Below the pieces are notes generated by a model, which searched no databases, was not told the origin of the DNA, and was given only the letters and a program-made list of their open reading frames with translations. A DNA stretch of 43,673 bases from Oligoflexales bacterium (GTDB lineage: Bacteria; Bdellovibrionota_B; Oligoflexia; Oligoflexales; JALZUQ01): contig JALZUQ010000004.1 of NCBI GenBank assembly GCA_023301465.1, positions 1-43,673 of the forward strand, written 5' to 3'. Shown here piece after piece: positions 35,092 through 43,673 of the stretch. A program made the position numbers and the translations under genes. Numbering within the stretch: position 1 is the stretch's first letter; the number at the start of each line of letters is the position of its first letter.

Positions 35092-35285
35092 TCATATTTT
35101 GCTTGTAGCTTCTCTATTTTATTTTTGGTTTCGCTAAGTGTTTTTTGTAGCTTTTCAATAAGCTTAAATCCACTTTCTACTTTTGATAGGACTTCATCCA
35201 TCGGTAATTTGTCGTTTTGGATAAGTCCTATGATTTCTTCAAGTTCTTCGTATTCTTTTTCATAGCTATTTTTCTTTGCGGTCAT
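35085..35285 (-). CDS. xseB: Exodeoxyribonuclease VII small subunit
   Basis: 66 residues: YEKEYEELEEIIGLIQNDKL, then LDEVLSKVESGFKLIEK-type helices (MDEVLSKVESGFKLIEKLQ) that are conserved in XseB, which binds XseA to make the exonuclease that degrades single-stranded DNA from both ends. The ATG (35283-35285) overlaps the xseA stop by four bases (ATGA). Its 3' end overlaps the convergent giant lipoprotein gene by seven bases. Normal length. Confidence 0.93.
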   Translation of the reverse strand: MTAKKNSYEKEYEELEEIIGLIQNDKLPMDEVLSKVESGFKLIEKLQKTLSETKNKIEKLQAKYDQ

Positions 35286-36943
35286 TTTTTTTCCTTTGAT
35301 ATAATTTCTAGTGTTAGTTGTCCGTCTTGCATTTGAGCTTTAATGCTTTCACCGACTTTTGCGTCGTTGATGCTTTTTATTCTGTGTGATTTAGAACCAA
35401 ATAACTGAGTCCAGCCTTTGTTGAGCCATGGTGTAGGATCTAAGCTTTTAAGGTTTCCAAGTTGGTTGATGAGCACTTTTTCTTTTTCATTTATTTTTTG
35501 TAGTATTAATTTGTTAATGGTTTCTTTTTTGTTTTGGATTTCTTGTGATTTTTTCGATAAAATTTGTTCCATATAACGATTTATTTGATGCCCAGAGTGA
35601 ATGAGTTGCTGTTGATTTTGATTGATCTTAGATGTGGCTGATTCACTCAGTTTTCGACTAAGTTCAGCATGTTTTTTTTGAGTGCGTATGATGATTTGAT
35701 CCAATGAGCTTCTAAGTGCATGAAGGCCTTGACTAATTTTTTCCAAAAACAAAGCTTGTTTTTGAATGAGGTATTCGGCAGCAGCAGTAGGGGTCTTCTC
35801 ATGTTTGAATGACACCATTTCAGCAATAGAATAATCATCATGGTGTCCGATAGCTGATATGATAGGTGTTTTTGAAAGTGCTATGGCTTGAGCTATTTCA
35901 AAGCTGTCAAACCATCTCAAATCCCCTGAGCTACCGCCACCTCTTGTGAGTACAATAGCATCGAGGTCTTTTTGTTGTAGTTGATTCAAGCACGATAAGA
36001 CTTGAGGTTTTGTTTTTTCACCCTGCATAGCACTATGTAAGACATAAATATGAATACCAACAGGGGCGTCTTTGATTTGATCTAAGAAATCAGATTCCGC
36101 TCTAGAGTTTTTTCCTGTGATTAAGCCAATTTTTAAAGGAATTGCTGGAATGTGGTGCTGTTTGTTCTTATCTATGAGTTGTAGTTTTTTGAGTTTCGCA
36201 ATAGTCTTTTCACGCTCTAGTGCTAATGCTCCCTTTGTGTGAGATGGGTCAATATCGTAAACCTCTAGGTTTACTTGTGCTCTTTGTTTATAAAAACTAA
36301 CTTGGCAGGAAACCCGGACCTTTAACCCTTCTTGCAAAACATCGTGAACTACTTTTTTTTGATGCTTTTGCTCCATGTGTAACAAAGTGTTCTTCCACAC
36401 AATCGCAGTCATCTCATGAGGTTTTTGTCTTTTGGGTGAAGACTCTTGGTCTTTATCTGCTAAAGTAATATAGCTCCCCGTAGCGGTTTTAGAAATCTGC
36501 ATGATTTCACCTTCAACCCATATCCTTGTAGAGAATTGTTTCTGAATGGTGCTTTGAATATAAGATGTCAGTTCTGATATTTTATAAGTCTTCTCGCTGG
36601 GCTCTGTCTCATGGTTTTCATGTGTGTTTTGATTGTTTTGTAGGGCACTCATGACTCGTTTGACGGATTCACTTGCGGCTTCAGGTTTAAAGTCTCCCAT
36701 AGCTCCGCCACCAGTATGAATACAAAAATCATTGACTAGCTTCAGGTTTTCTTTGGAATATTTTATTTCCCAGCATTTTTCTGAACCGTTGAATCTAGCA
36801 CCGTCTGGACTTAAGCTTTTGATTTGATCCTTTACAGGAAAAGTTTGCCCAAAGATGGCGATTGTTTTTTTGTTATGTTCGTAGTGGCAAGTCATAGGAA
36901 GGGTTATACATAGATTCTTGGGGTTTCGTAAAGATTCCTGCAT
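35282..36943 (-). CDS. xseA: Exodeoxyribonuclease VII large subunit with extra N-terminal domain
   Basis: 553 residues, about 100 longer than usual. The normal XseA begins at about residue 119 (YKISELTSYIQSTIQKQF, then RIWVEGEIMQIS, the OB-fold), followed by the catalytic core with VGLITGKNSRAESDF, VLTRGGGSSGDLRWFD, ISAIGHHDDYSIAEMVS and the TPTAAAEYL segment, and the coiled-coil tail. The extra N-terminal part (FPVKDQIKSLSPDGARFNGS...KCWEIKYSKENLKLVNDF) resembles the small SSB/HARP-like 'K-W' modules found beside helicases; the fit is loose. Start uncertain: 36943 or, at residue 17, 36895; neither has a ribosome site. XseA with XseB cuts single-stranded DNA in repair. Confidence 0.92.
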   Translation of the reverse strand: MQESLRNPKNLCITLPMTCHYEHNKKTIAIFGQTFPVKDQIKSLSPDGARFNGSEKCWEIKYSKENLKLVNDFCIHTGGGAMGDFKPEAASESVKRVMSALQNNQNTHENHETEPSEKTYKISELTSYIQSTIQKQFSTRIWVEGEIMQISKTATGSYITLADKDQESSPKRQKPHEMTAIVWKNTLLHMEQKHQKKVVHDVLQEGLKVRVSCQVSFYKQRAQVNLEVYDIDPSHTKGALALEREKTIAKLKKLQLIDKNKQHHIPAIPLKIGLITGKNSRAESDFLDQIKDAPVGIHIYVLHSAMQGEKTKPQVLSCLNQLQQKDLDAIVLTRGGGSSGDLRWFDSFEIAQAIALSKTPIISAIGHHDDYSIAEMVSFKHEKTPTAAAEYLIQKQALFLEKISQGLHALRSSLDQIIIRTQKKHAELSRKLSESATSKINQNQQQLIHSGHQINRYMEQILSKKSQEIQNKKETINKLILQKINEKEKVLINQLGNLKSLDPTPWLNKGWTQLFGSKSHRIKSINDAKVGESIKAQMQDGQLTLEIISKEKK

Positions 36944-37041
36944 TCATGTGTGATTAAAATTTAGCCGATCTAAGCTCTGAATTGCCGTGTAACTCGGTCC
37001 TAGATGATCTATACTGTAACTACCGAATAATAGGAGCTTTC

Positions 37042-38421
37042 ATGAAAAAAGGTTATGTGGAAAAGTTAAGGCAAGATCTCATTGGGCTTGTTGGAAAGAA
37101 ACTCAACCCCGTTTCAAAGAGATATGCTTATAGTGATACTGACCTTGAAGTCCACATTAAATGGAGGCCTTTGGTTCTTGTTTTAGGAAACTACTCATCA
37201 GGAAAATCAACTTTGATTAATGAGTTGGTTGGGTGTGATGTGCAAAGAACAGGGCAAGCTCCAACCGATGATTCATTTACTGTTTTAACTTACGGTGAGT
37301 CAGACCGGGAAGATACGGGTATTGTAGGAGAGCATGAAGGTAGTCATCTTTTTGCAAATGAGGAGTACCCGTTTTCAAGCCTAAAAAAATACGGCCAAAG
37401 ACTTTCATCGCATTTTGCGATCAAAAAGCTAAACTCTCCGTTTTTAAAAGACCTTGCCATCATAGATACTCCGGGAATGTTAGATAGCCTTGCAGAAAGA
37501 GACCGAGGTTATGATTACCAAGCCGTCATCGGTGAGTTAGCTTCTATGGCGGACTTAGTAATCTTAATGTTTGATCCTCACAAAGCAGGAACCATCAGAG
37601 AAACCCACGAAAGTCTCCGTAAGACACTTCCTGCAAAAACCTTTGAGGATAGGGTCGTTTTTGTTTTGAACCGAGTAGACGAGTGCGGAAGTATGATGGA
37701 TTTACTACGTGTTTACGGAACTCTTTGTTGGAACCTTTCGCAAATGACAGGCCGAAAAGATATCCCACATATATACTTAACTTATAGTCCTGAGTGTCAG
37801 TCTGAGTCTTCAAAGGTCCAAAGCTACCTCGAAGAAATTACCTCTCACCGAGATAAGCTCAAAGATGCTATTTTTGCAGCTCCAAGATTTCGTTTGGAGC
37901 ATTTAATGAGTTATGTAGAACACCATGGTGGAAGGTTAGAGATGCTAACATCCGCTTTGATGAACTATAAACATGGAAAGTTCATGACATCATTAAAATG
38001 GTGTTTTTATGGTGTTTTTGCCGCTGTAGCTGTTGCTTTAGGCTTGGTAGGTTATTTTTATTATCAAGGAAGCTTCCCGAACCGTACACTAGACTGGCTT
38101 ATGGGCCCAAAACAATGGGGTTTAGTAGGAGTAGGTGCTGGTAGTGCATATCTCTTGTGGTTAATTTTAAGCGTGCCGTTGGCAAGAATGAAGTTTCATA
38201 GAAGGGCGATGTTATCCATAGATAGCTATATTAAAATTCAGAACCAAACAGAACAAGATACTTGGGACCATATGAAGCAAATGGTCTTAGACTTTTTAAG
38301 TAAGACCAATGGTAGTTTTAGTGGGATGAAAGTTCGTAGAGATCATAGACATGTAAAAGGTGCCATCAAGAAAACCACAAAAGACTTAAGAAAAGCGGTT
38401 TCTCAGTTACAAAATGGGTAG
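37042..38421 (+). CDS. Dynamin/EHD-like membrane GTPase
   Basis: 459 residues from ATG 37042 (AGGAGCTTTC upstream); the frame is open to 36982 but has no ribosome site there. GTPase motifs: G1 GNYSSGKST (49-57), G3 DTPG (142-145), G4 NRVD (210-213). Residues 270-310 form helices (LEEITSHRDKLKDAIFAAP), followed by two membrane spans at about 318-341 and 359-380, and a basic helical tail (VRRDHRHVKGAIKKTTKDLRK). This layout is like bacterial EHD/dynamin relatives, which bind or reshape membranes using GTP. Its cellular task is not known. Its end overlaps the nuclease gene by 19 bases, convergent. Confidence 0.88.
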   Translation: MKKGYVEKLRQDLIGLVGKKLNPVSKRYAYSDTDLEVHIKWRPLVLVLGNYSSGKSTLINELVGCDVQRTGQAPTDDSFTVLTYGESDREDTGIVGEHEGSHLFANEEYPFSSLKKYGQRLSSHFAIKKLNSPFLKDLAIIDTPGMLDSLAERDRGYDYQAVIGELASMADLVILMFDPHKAGTIRETHESLRKTLPAKTFEDRVVFVLNRVDECGSMMDLLRVYGTLCWNLSQMTGRKDIPHIYLTYSPECQSESSKVQSYLEEITSHRDKLKDAIFAAPRFRLEHLMSYVEHHGGRLEMLTSALMNYKHGKFMTSLKWCFYGVFAAVAVALGLVGYFYYQGSFPNRTLDWLMGPKQWGLVGVGAGSAYLLWLILSVPLARMKFHRRAMLSIDSYIKIQNQTEQDTWDHMKQMVLDFLSKTNGSFSGMKVRRDHRHVKGAIKKTTKDLRKAVSQLQNG

Positions 38422-39035
38422 TGGCCGCTTTTGTAGCATTTTAATTTATGAAGCAGAGACTTTACGGAATCTAAAGTAAGCAACAACTCATCGGAAAAAC
38501 CTTTTTTGGTTGTTCCTTTGAAGCTGATGTAGCGTTTCTCTAGTTTGTTAAGAAAATTCTCACGCTCAAAAGTCTGGTTTTTGTCTGCGTATAAATACAG
38601 TTCGATTGATTTTGTTCCAATGTTATCCGTGAATCTCTTGAGTTGTTTCTTTGCTTTTTGGATGGCAGAAAAAACTCTCGTTTTGCACTTTACTTCACCG
38701 ATCATGATGGCTTTGTTGGTTTCATTGTTGATAATAACGACATCAAGCTCCCCAATGACGCCGCTGTTTCCTTTATACACAATCCCATTGTGTACGGTGT
38801 ATAGTTCTGGGTCATATAGCTTCTTGATATAGATCATCGCTAGTTCTTCACAAACATAACCATGATTACTCAGTCGAATATCCTTGTTTTTAAGCTTTTC
38901 AAAGGCTTCGTCAATCAATTCTTCTTGGGTTAGTAATTCATCATACAGAATCGGGTCAAGGCCAAAGCCACTAGAGGTAAGAAGCGAAAACTGAAAAAAT
39001 ACAAGTGTTAAGATTTTAATTGTATATAATCGCAT
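38403..39035 (-). CDS. Exported PD-(D/E)XK nuclease
   Basis: 210 residues from ATG 39033-39035 (GGGAGAATC upstream); a longer frame to 39053 was rejected. Signal peptide RLYTIKILTLVFFQFSLLTS, cleaved near residue 25. The middle has the restriction-endonuclease core: helix with E63/E64 (CEELAMIYIKK), a strand GVIGELDVVIINN with D98, then GEVKCK with E114-x-K116, and a helix (AIQKAKKQLKRF). This D...E-x-K order is the catalytic set of the PD-(D/E)XK fold. Most such enzymes stay in the cytoplasm; an exported one would act on DNA or RNA in the periplasm or outside. The Cys-rich tail (KCYKSGHYPFC) may form a disulphide. Confidence 0.82.
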   Translation of the reverse strand: MRLYTIKILTLVFFQFSLLTSSGFGLDPILYDELLTQEELIDEAFEKLKNKDIRLSNHGYVCEELAMIYIKKLYDPELYTVHNGIVYKGNSGVIGELDVVIINNETNKAIMIGEVKCKTRVFSAIQKAKKQLKRFTDNIGTKSIELYLYADKNQTFERENFLNKLEKRYISFKGTTKKGFSDELLLTLDSVKSLLHKLKCYKSGHYPFCN

Positions 39036-39130
39036 AAGATTCTCCCAAATCATGACATTGCTTTACTCGTTCTTGTTCAGATGGTAATCCCTTAGGATCG
39101 AAATTGCAATGAAGTTGGAGAGATTTTTTC

Positions 39131-40999
39131 GTGAGTCAAGAAATTAGAAACATTTGTATCATCGCCCACGTTGACCATGGCAAAACAACGCTAGTGGATC
39201 ACCTCTTAAAACAAGCCGGAACTTACCAGGCACATCAACAAGTTGAAGCATTGGTGATGGACTCCGAAGACCAAGAAAGAGAACGTGGAATTACAATCTC
39301 TGCCAAAAATGCTTCATTCCGTTTAGGTGATGTTAAAGTAAATATTGTTGATACACCCGGTCACGCTGACTTCGGTGGAGAAGTCGAAAGAATCATGGGG
39401 ATGGTGGATGGCACTATATTACTAGTAGATGCGGCCGAAGGCCCACTGCCACAAACACGTTTTGTATTACAAAAAGCAATTCAAAATAATTTAAAAATAA
39501 TTCTTTGCATTAACAAAGTTGACCGAAGTGAAGTAAGAAACTCAACGATGATCACTGATACTGTTGATAAAGTTTTTGATTTATTTGTCGAGCTTGGTGC
39601 CTCAGAAGAACAATGTGATTTTCCAATTGTTTATGCATGTGCAAAAGATGGCTGGGTAACGAATGAGGACTCAAAAATCGAAGCCATCTTAGATGGGACT
39701 GAAAAATCAGACATGAAAGACCTTTACGGTCAGATCATTAAGCTTCCTGCACCGGCAGTTCAAGACTCCAGTGAATTTTCAATGTTGATTTCTAATATTC
39801 AATATTCAGGCTTTGTTGGTTTCTTGGCGGTAGGTCGAGTTCTTTCAGGAAAGATTGTAAAAAACCAAAGAATCATTCGCCATGGTGTCGATTCTAATCA
39901 AGAACCTAAAAAACAGCATTTTAATGTATCTAAAATGTATGTTTTCGAGGGTATTCAACAAAAAGAAGTAACAGAGTTAAGTTCAGGTGAAATAGGTTTG
40001 ATTGCTGGCTGCGAAGACTATGAGATTGGTGATACTCTTGCGGCAGAAGACGGCAAAGTCCAAGATAGGATTGCAATTGAAAAACCAACAATGAGAATGA
40101 TTTTTTCCGTCAACACGACTCCCAACTCAGGAAAAGAAGGTAAAGCAATTCAGTCTCGTGAGTTGCACCAAAGACTTCTTCGTGAAGTCAAAAACAATGT
40201 TGCACTACAACTTGCAAACACTGATCAGAGTGATCAATACTATCTATTAGGTCGTGGTGAGTTGCAGTTTGGAATCATTATTGAAACCATGCGAAGAGAA
40301 GGTCTTGAATTCATGGTTGGTCGTCCTTCTGTTCTCATGAAAGAAACAGACTCTGGCAAAGAAGAACCAGCTGAACTTCTTACCATTGATGTACCTGAAG
40401 AGTTTTCAAGTGAAGTTACAAGCTTATACCAACAAAGAAAAGGCCAGCTGGTAAGCTATGAGAACATGGAACAACAAACTGCTGAACAACGTGTCAAGTT
40501 GACCATTAAAATTCCTACAAGGGGAGTTCTTGGGACTCAATCCATATTCAAAACACTAACAAGAGGAACAGGGATATTAAACTCTATCACTGATGGATAT
40601 ATTCCTCATTGTGGATTTATGGCTCATAGACGTACCGGTAGTTTGATTGCAGACCGAACTGGTAAGGCAACCGCTTATTCACTTTTTTCAATACAGCAAC
40701 GAGGGATGTTGTTTATTGGTGAAGGTCATCATGTTTATGAAGGAATGATTATTGGTGAAGGTGCCAAAGAAAATGATTTAAACGTAAACCCATGCAAACC
40801 AAAAAAACTAACAAATATTAGAACATCATCTTCAGATGGTATTACTGTATTGCAAGGCATCAAGAAAATGAGTCTTGAAAAATGTTTAGAGTGGATTGAC
40901 GACGATGAGTGGATCGAAATCACGCCAGATAATGTTCGCTTGCGTAAAAAAATTCTTGCAGCAAACCAAAGAAGTGTCCGTAAAGAAGACCGAGGATAA
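39131..40999 (+). CDS. typA: Ribosome-associated GTPase TypA/BipA
   Basis: 622 residues starting with GTG ([26 protein letters not shown] upstream). GTPase motifs: AHVDHGKTT (12-20), RGIT (52-55), DTPGH (74-78), NKVD (128-131). EF-G-like domains follow ([59 protein letters not shown]). The end is slightly longer than the usual 605-610. BipA works on the ribosome in growth at low temperature and in stress. Monocistronic, with a terminator after it. Confidence 0.98.
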   Translation: MSQEIRNICIIAHVDHGKTTLVDHLLKQAGTYQAHQQVEALVMDSEDQERERGITISAKNASFRLGDVKVNIVDTPGHADFGGEVERIMGMVDGTILLVDAAEGPLPQTRFVLQKAIQNNLKIILCINKVDRSEVRNSTMITDTVDKVFDLFVELGASEEQCDFPIVYACAKDGWVTNEDSKIEAILDGTEKSDMKDLYGQIIKLPAPAVQDSSEFSMLISNIQYSGFVGFLAVGRVLSGKIVKNQRIIRHGVDSNQEPKKQHFNVSKMYVFEGIQQKEVTELSSGEIGLIAGCEDYEIGDTLAAEDGKVQDRIAIEKPTMRMIFSVNTTPNSGKEGKAIQSRELHQRLLREVKNNVALQLANTDQSDQYYLLGRGELQFGIIIETMRREGLEFMVGRPSVLMKETDSGKEEPAELLTIDVPEEFSSEVTSLYQQRKGQLVSYENMEQQTAEQRVKLTIKIPTRGVLGTQSIFKTLTRGTGILNSITDGYIPHCGFMAHRRTGSLIADRTGKATAYSLFSIQQRGMLFIGEGHHVYEGMIIGEGAKENDLNVNPCKPKKLTNIRTSSSDGITVLQGIKKMSLEKCLEWIDDDEWIEITPDNVRLRKKILAANQRSVRKEDRG

Positions 41000-41021
41000 C
41001 GCGACCACCCCCCACAAATTT

Positions 41022-41062
41022 AAACCAAGTTGCTCATTTTGCAGGAGTAACTTGGTTTTTTG
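41022..41062 (+). terminator. Terminator after typA
   Basis: aaaccaagttgctc pairs with gagtaacttggttt (14 bp, one G-U) around a nine-base loop and is followed by TTTTT, 23 bases after the stop codon. Confidence 0.9.
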
Positions 41063-41196
41063 TTTTTTTTTTAATCAAAACTTGCTTTTAATTGATCAAC
41101 CCCTACTATTTTAATTGTCTAACTGGCCAATTTATCATAATAATAGAGTAATATTTTCGTAAATATAAAAAACAGATAATGACTGGGGGGCAGCTT

Positions 41197-43673
41197 ATGT
41201 ATAAGAGCTTAAATGTATTGAAGTGTGTGTGCTTTATCTCTTTAATATCCATATTTGGGTGTGGTGATGGACAAAATATAGATCGCCGATCTTTTAATGA
41301 TGCAGAATCTCATCAAATTGTAAAAGCAAAACGTAATGCAACAGAGTCTTTTGAAATTCATCAATCATCTTCTTCTGAGGGTGAAAAGTATGAAGTTGGT
41401 ATTAAAAGCTCTGCACTTGATAAAGAGTTTTTACTTCAAGCATCGCTTATTAATAATTCAGGAGTCGTACCTCAGTGGAACGGTCTTAAGAGTAGGGTTG
41501 TTGCTTTTAAATTAAAAGACAACAAGGTCTTTATGCTTGAAGCAACTGCGGGTCATGAGATTAGTGGTAATATCCCAAAAAATATTATTTTAGCTTCCTT
41601 TCCTATTATCCGTGAAGAAAAAGGAACGATATTCTTTGATTTTAACCAAGGAATGAAAAAGGTCTTTGTAGAAGCTGATTGGCAAGCACAAGACTACAAA
41701 GCTGGATACCGAGCAAGTTGGAATGCAAGTGATGTTGCTGAGAGTTATTTAGAGTCTGGTCGAATTCAAAATGATAAGAATAGAATGGTACTACGTCAAA
41801 TCGCTCAGATAAAAGCTGGTTTGTCTGTTGCTCCTGTAGAAGTTAAATACTACCTGACTCCTTATGCTCCCAACAAAAACTTTAAGCCTGTTGTTTCAAG
41901 TTTATCTAATTTCGATCAGTTTGGTTTTTTTGAAGTCATGCCTCAGTTAAAGCCTGATGGGAATGAAGTCATTTATGCCACAAAATTTGATACCTCTAAG
42001 CCAATTGTTTTTGGAATATCTGCTAATGCTCCTAAAGACTATAAGCAAGCACTAAAAGACGGCGTTCTTTATTGGAATAAAATTTTAGGAAAAGAAGCCA
42101 TCAAAGTTGTAGATGCACCTAGAGGAGCGGTTACACCAGACTATGAATACAATATGGTTCAGTGGGTAAACTGGGATCAAGCTGGAATGGCTTATGCAGA
42201 TGCTCAATCTGATCCACGAACCGGTGAAATTCTTCATGCACAAGTATTCATGACGAGTGTGTTTGCTGTTTCTTCAAAAGCTAAAGCAGTAAAAGCATTG
42301 CAGTCATTAAGAGCGATAAGTCAAAAGAGTACTGCTAATCAGTTTTCTTTAGCAGGGTTTGAAAAAAACCAACTATGTGGGATGCAAGGAAATAAACTAA
42401 CTCAAGGTTTCGCAGCTGCACTTGATAAGCTTTTAGAACTTAATGCTACTGATAAAGAAATATTAAAAGTCTCTCAAGATTATGTTCGTGAAGTTGTAGC
42501 TCATGAAATAGGACACACTCTTGGGCTAAGGCATAATTTTGCGGGATCGTTAGCAACAAATATTAAATCTGCCGAAAGATCTAAAAGCTTTAATCATTAT
42601 GTTTTAAATCAAAAAGCACCTGCTGGTCTCATGGTTTCAAGCTCAGTGATGGAGTATAATGACTTTATTGAAGCTGCGATTCTTGGTGATCAACTAAAAT
42701 CTGATATTGCACCTTTCAAATACGATGAGTATGCAATCAAAACGTTGTACGAAAATAATGGTGTAGATCTATATAATGATTGGCCTCTTTTTTGTACCGA
42801 CTCACATGTTGGTGGCGGCTTTTCTTTTGGTGGTAAAAGAACTTTTACTGATTGTGAACGATTTGATTATGGTTCTAGTGTCCTAGAGCACAGGAGCGAT
42901 AAATGGAACCATGAGCTTACTATTCTTCCTAAGAAAATTCTTTGGGCCTTTGTTGAAGCTAAGTTCCCATCAGTAGGAAAAGAAAGTCGTTCATTAAGAA
43001 AAGTAGGGTTTAATGCTCAGCAAGTTGCTTCAAGCCTGCAATCTCTTCTTTCTGGATATTATGGCATGTACCGTAAAGGTAATGCGTTGTTGAGTATTGA
43101 CAGGAAATATGGATATGTCACTGATATCAATGAGGAAGTAGTCCAGGAAGATCTTGAAGACTATGTGAGAGAACAAGATAAAGCCTTAGGTGGGTTCAAG
43201 AAAGTATTTAAAAAGTTTAATTTGCATAACTACGGTTCACTTAAAAAAGAGTTCATTAGTCTCTTGTCAGACTCAAACATGACTTCTGGAGTGTCTTTGG
43301 GTGGTGAAAAGTACAAGTTTACAAATGAAGACTTAAAAATCATGAAAGCAACTGGAGAGTTGTTTTTTGATAAGATGGCCGAATACCTAATGCTATCTGA
43401 GTTAACTGTATTAAAGGGCACACCGGGTAAACTATATAGTGGTGATCATCTAGAAGATCTTGCAGAGATTATGGAAGATCGAATGCGAACTGTTTTGTTT
43501 GCTACGGATGGAGACTCAACCGAAACAATTGAGATTTTAGACACACCTGCAGCAGGTAAAAAATCTGGTAACGGTGCAGACAAGAAGGATGCAGACAAGA
43601 AGGATGCAGACAAGAAGGATGCAGACAAGAAGGATGCAGACAAGAAGGATGCAGACAAGAAGGATGCAGACAA
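41197..43673 (+). CDS. Zinc metalloprotease lipoprotein (partial, 3' end outside window)
   Basis: 825 codons with no stop before the window end. The ATG follows GGGGGGCAGCTT. Signal: YKSLNVLKCVCFISLISIFGC with the lipid Cys at about 22. The catalytic metzincin motif HEIGHTLGLRH has H436, E437, H440 and H446, with the Met-turn SSVMEYN (M485). The upstream half (IPKNIILASFPIIREE, ADWQAQDYKAGYRASWN, NAPKDYKQALKDGVLYWNKILG) and the downstream FAGS are typical of the DUF5117-type zinc metalloproteases. A C-terminal DADKK repeat runs off the edge. Surface-anchored proteolysis in the periplasm or outside (inference). Confidence 0.92.
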   Translation, partial: MYKSLNVLKCVCFISLISIFGCGDGQNIDRRSFNDAESHQIVKAKRNATESFEIHQSSSSEGEKYEVGIKSSALDKEFLLQASLINNSGVVPQWNGLKSRVVAFKLKDNKVFMLEATAGHEISGNIPKNIILASFPIIREEKGTIFFDFNQGMKKVFVEADWQAQDYKAGYRASWNASDVAESYLESGRIQNDKNRMVLRQIAQIKAGLSVAPVEVKYYLTPYAPNKNFKPVVSSLSNFDQFGFFEVMPQLKPDGNEVIYATKFDTSKPIVFGISANAPKDYKQALKDGVLYWNKILGKEAIKVVDAPRGAVTPDYEYNMVQWVNWDQAGMAYADAQSDPRTGEILHAQVFMTSVFAVSSKAKAVKALQSLRAISQKSTANQFSLAGFEKNQLCGMQGNKLTQGFAAALDKLLELNATDKEILKVSQDYVREVVAHEIGHTLGLRHNFAGSLATNIKSAERSKSFNHYVLNQKAPAGLMVSSSVMEYNDFIEAAILGDQLKSDIAPFKYDEYAIKTLYENNGVDLYNDWPLFCTDSHVGGGFSFGGKRTFTDCERFDYGSSVLEHRSDKWNHELTILPKKILWAFVEAKFPSVGKESRSLRKVGFNAQQVASSLQSLLSGYYGMYRKGNALLSIDRKYGYVTDINEEVVQEDLEDYVREQDKALGGFKKVFKKFNLHNYGSLKKEFISLLSDSNMTSGVSLGGEKYKFTNEDLKIMKATGELFFDKMAEYLMLSELTVLKGTPGKLYSGDHLEDLAEIMEDRMRTVLFATDGDSTETIEILDTPAAGKKSGNGADKKDADKKDADKKDADKKDADKKDADKKDAD
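43576..43673 (+). repeat. 15-bp in-frame tandem repeat coding DADKK
   Basis: The unit gcagacaagaaggat is repeated six times without change and then cut (eight bases) by the window end. It reads Ala-Asp-Lys-Lys-Asp in the metalloprotease frame. Near-identical units suggest recent slippage. Confidence 0.93.

Noticed and set aside
43446-43673. Minus-strand frame with SASFL repeats at the window end
   Set aside because: It is the antisense reading of the DADKK repeat of the metalloprotease.

Overview
This window is about 43.7 kb of AT-rich Gram-negative chromosome. It carries many predicted lipoproteins, signal-peptide proteins and outer-membrane barrels, next to housekeeping genes of proteobacterial type (groES-groL, xseA-xseB, typA, a proline dehydrogenase, mscL). 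The mixture of exported hydrolases, large lipoproteins with no recognisable family and a bacterial dynamin would suit a Bdellovibrionota/Oligoflexia-like bacterium. That assignment is inference: there is no rRNA gene here, and I saw no tRNA, IS element, prophage or CRISPR array.

Layout. (1) 1-7.1 kb: a cut-off lipoprotein ending in a TTTD repeat, a 672-residue exported protein, a very basic small protein, a yidB-kbp pair (DUF937 plus BON-LysM), a large lipoprotein and a secreted propeller-like protein. (2) 7.1-11.4 kb, minus strand: a three-gene ABC importer (binding protein, ATPase, fused two-domain permease) of the ferric-iron type. (3) 11.6-15.7 kb: a lipoprotein, two small outer-membrane barrels and an exported protein with a ParB/sulfiredoxin-like motif. 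(4) 15.8-18.0 kb, minus strand: a translationally coupled cluster of a type III polyketide synthase, a tiny His/Glu-rich membrane protein and a UbiG-like methyltransferase, probably making a methylated polyketide lipid or pyrone/resorcinol-type product. (5) 18.6-23.2 kb: a giant surface protein with Ig-like repeats, a cadherin-like unit, a beta-helix and a C-terminal fibrinogen-like domain, divergent from a LysM protein. (6) 23.3-28.2 kb: groES-groL, a TPR/PH-like membrane protein, proline dehydrogenase and MscL with a zinc ribbon. (7) 28.3-35.1 kb: a strong promoter driving a trypsin-like lipoprotein coupled to a protein of five 21-residue two-cysteine repeats, then a zinc-ribbon protein, a small lipoprotein and a 1241-residue lipoprotein that looks like a dead M30-type peptidase. 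(8) 35.1-43.7 kb: xseA-xseB, an EHD/dynamin-like GTPase, an exported PD-(D/E)XK nuclease, typA, and a metzincin-type metalloprotease lipoprotein running off the window end inside a DADKK repeat.

The best candidates for something undescribed are the coupled protease/21-residue-repeat pair and the promoter nested in a terminator in front of it, the type III PKS cluster with its unassigned membrane protein, the fibrinogen-like surface protein with no signal peptide, the exported PD-(D/E)XK nuclease, and the exported ParB/Srx-like protein. Both ends of the window lie inside short in-frame tandem repeats, which looks like the place where an assembly broke.
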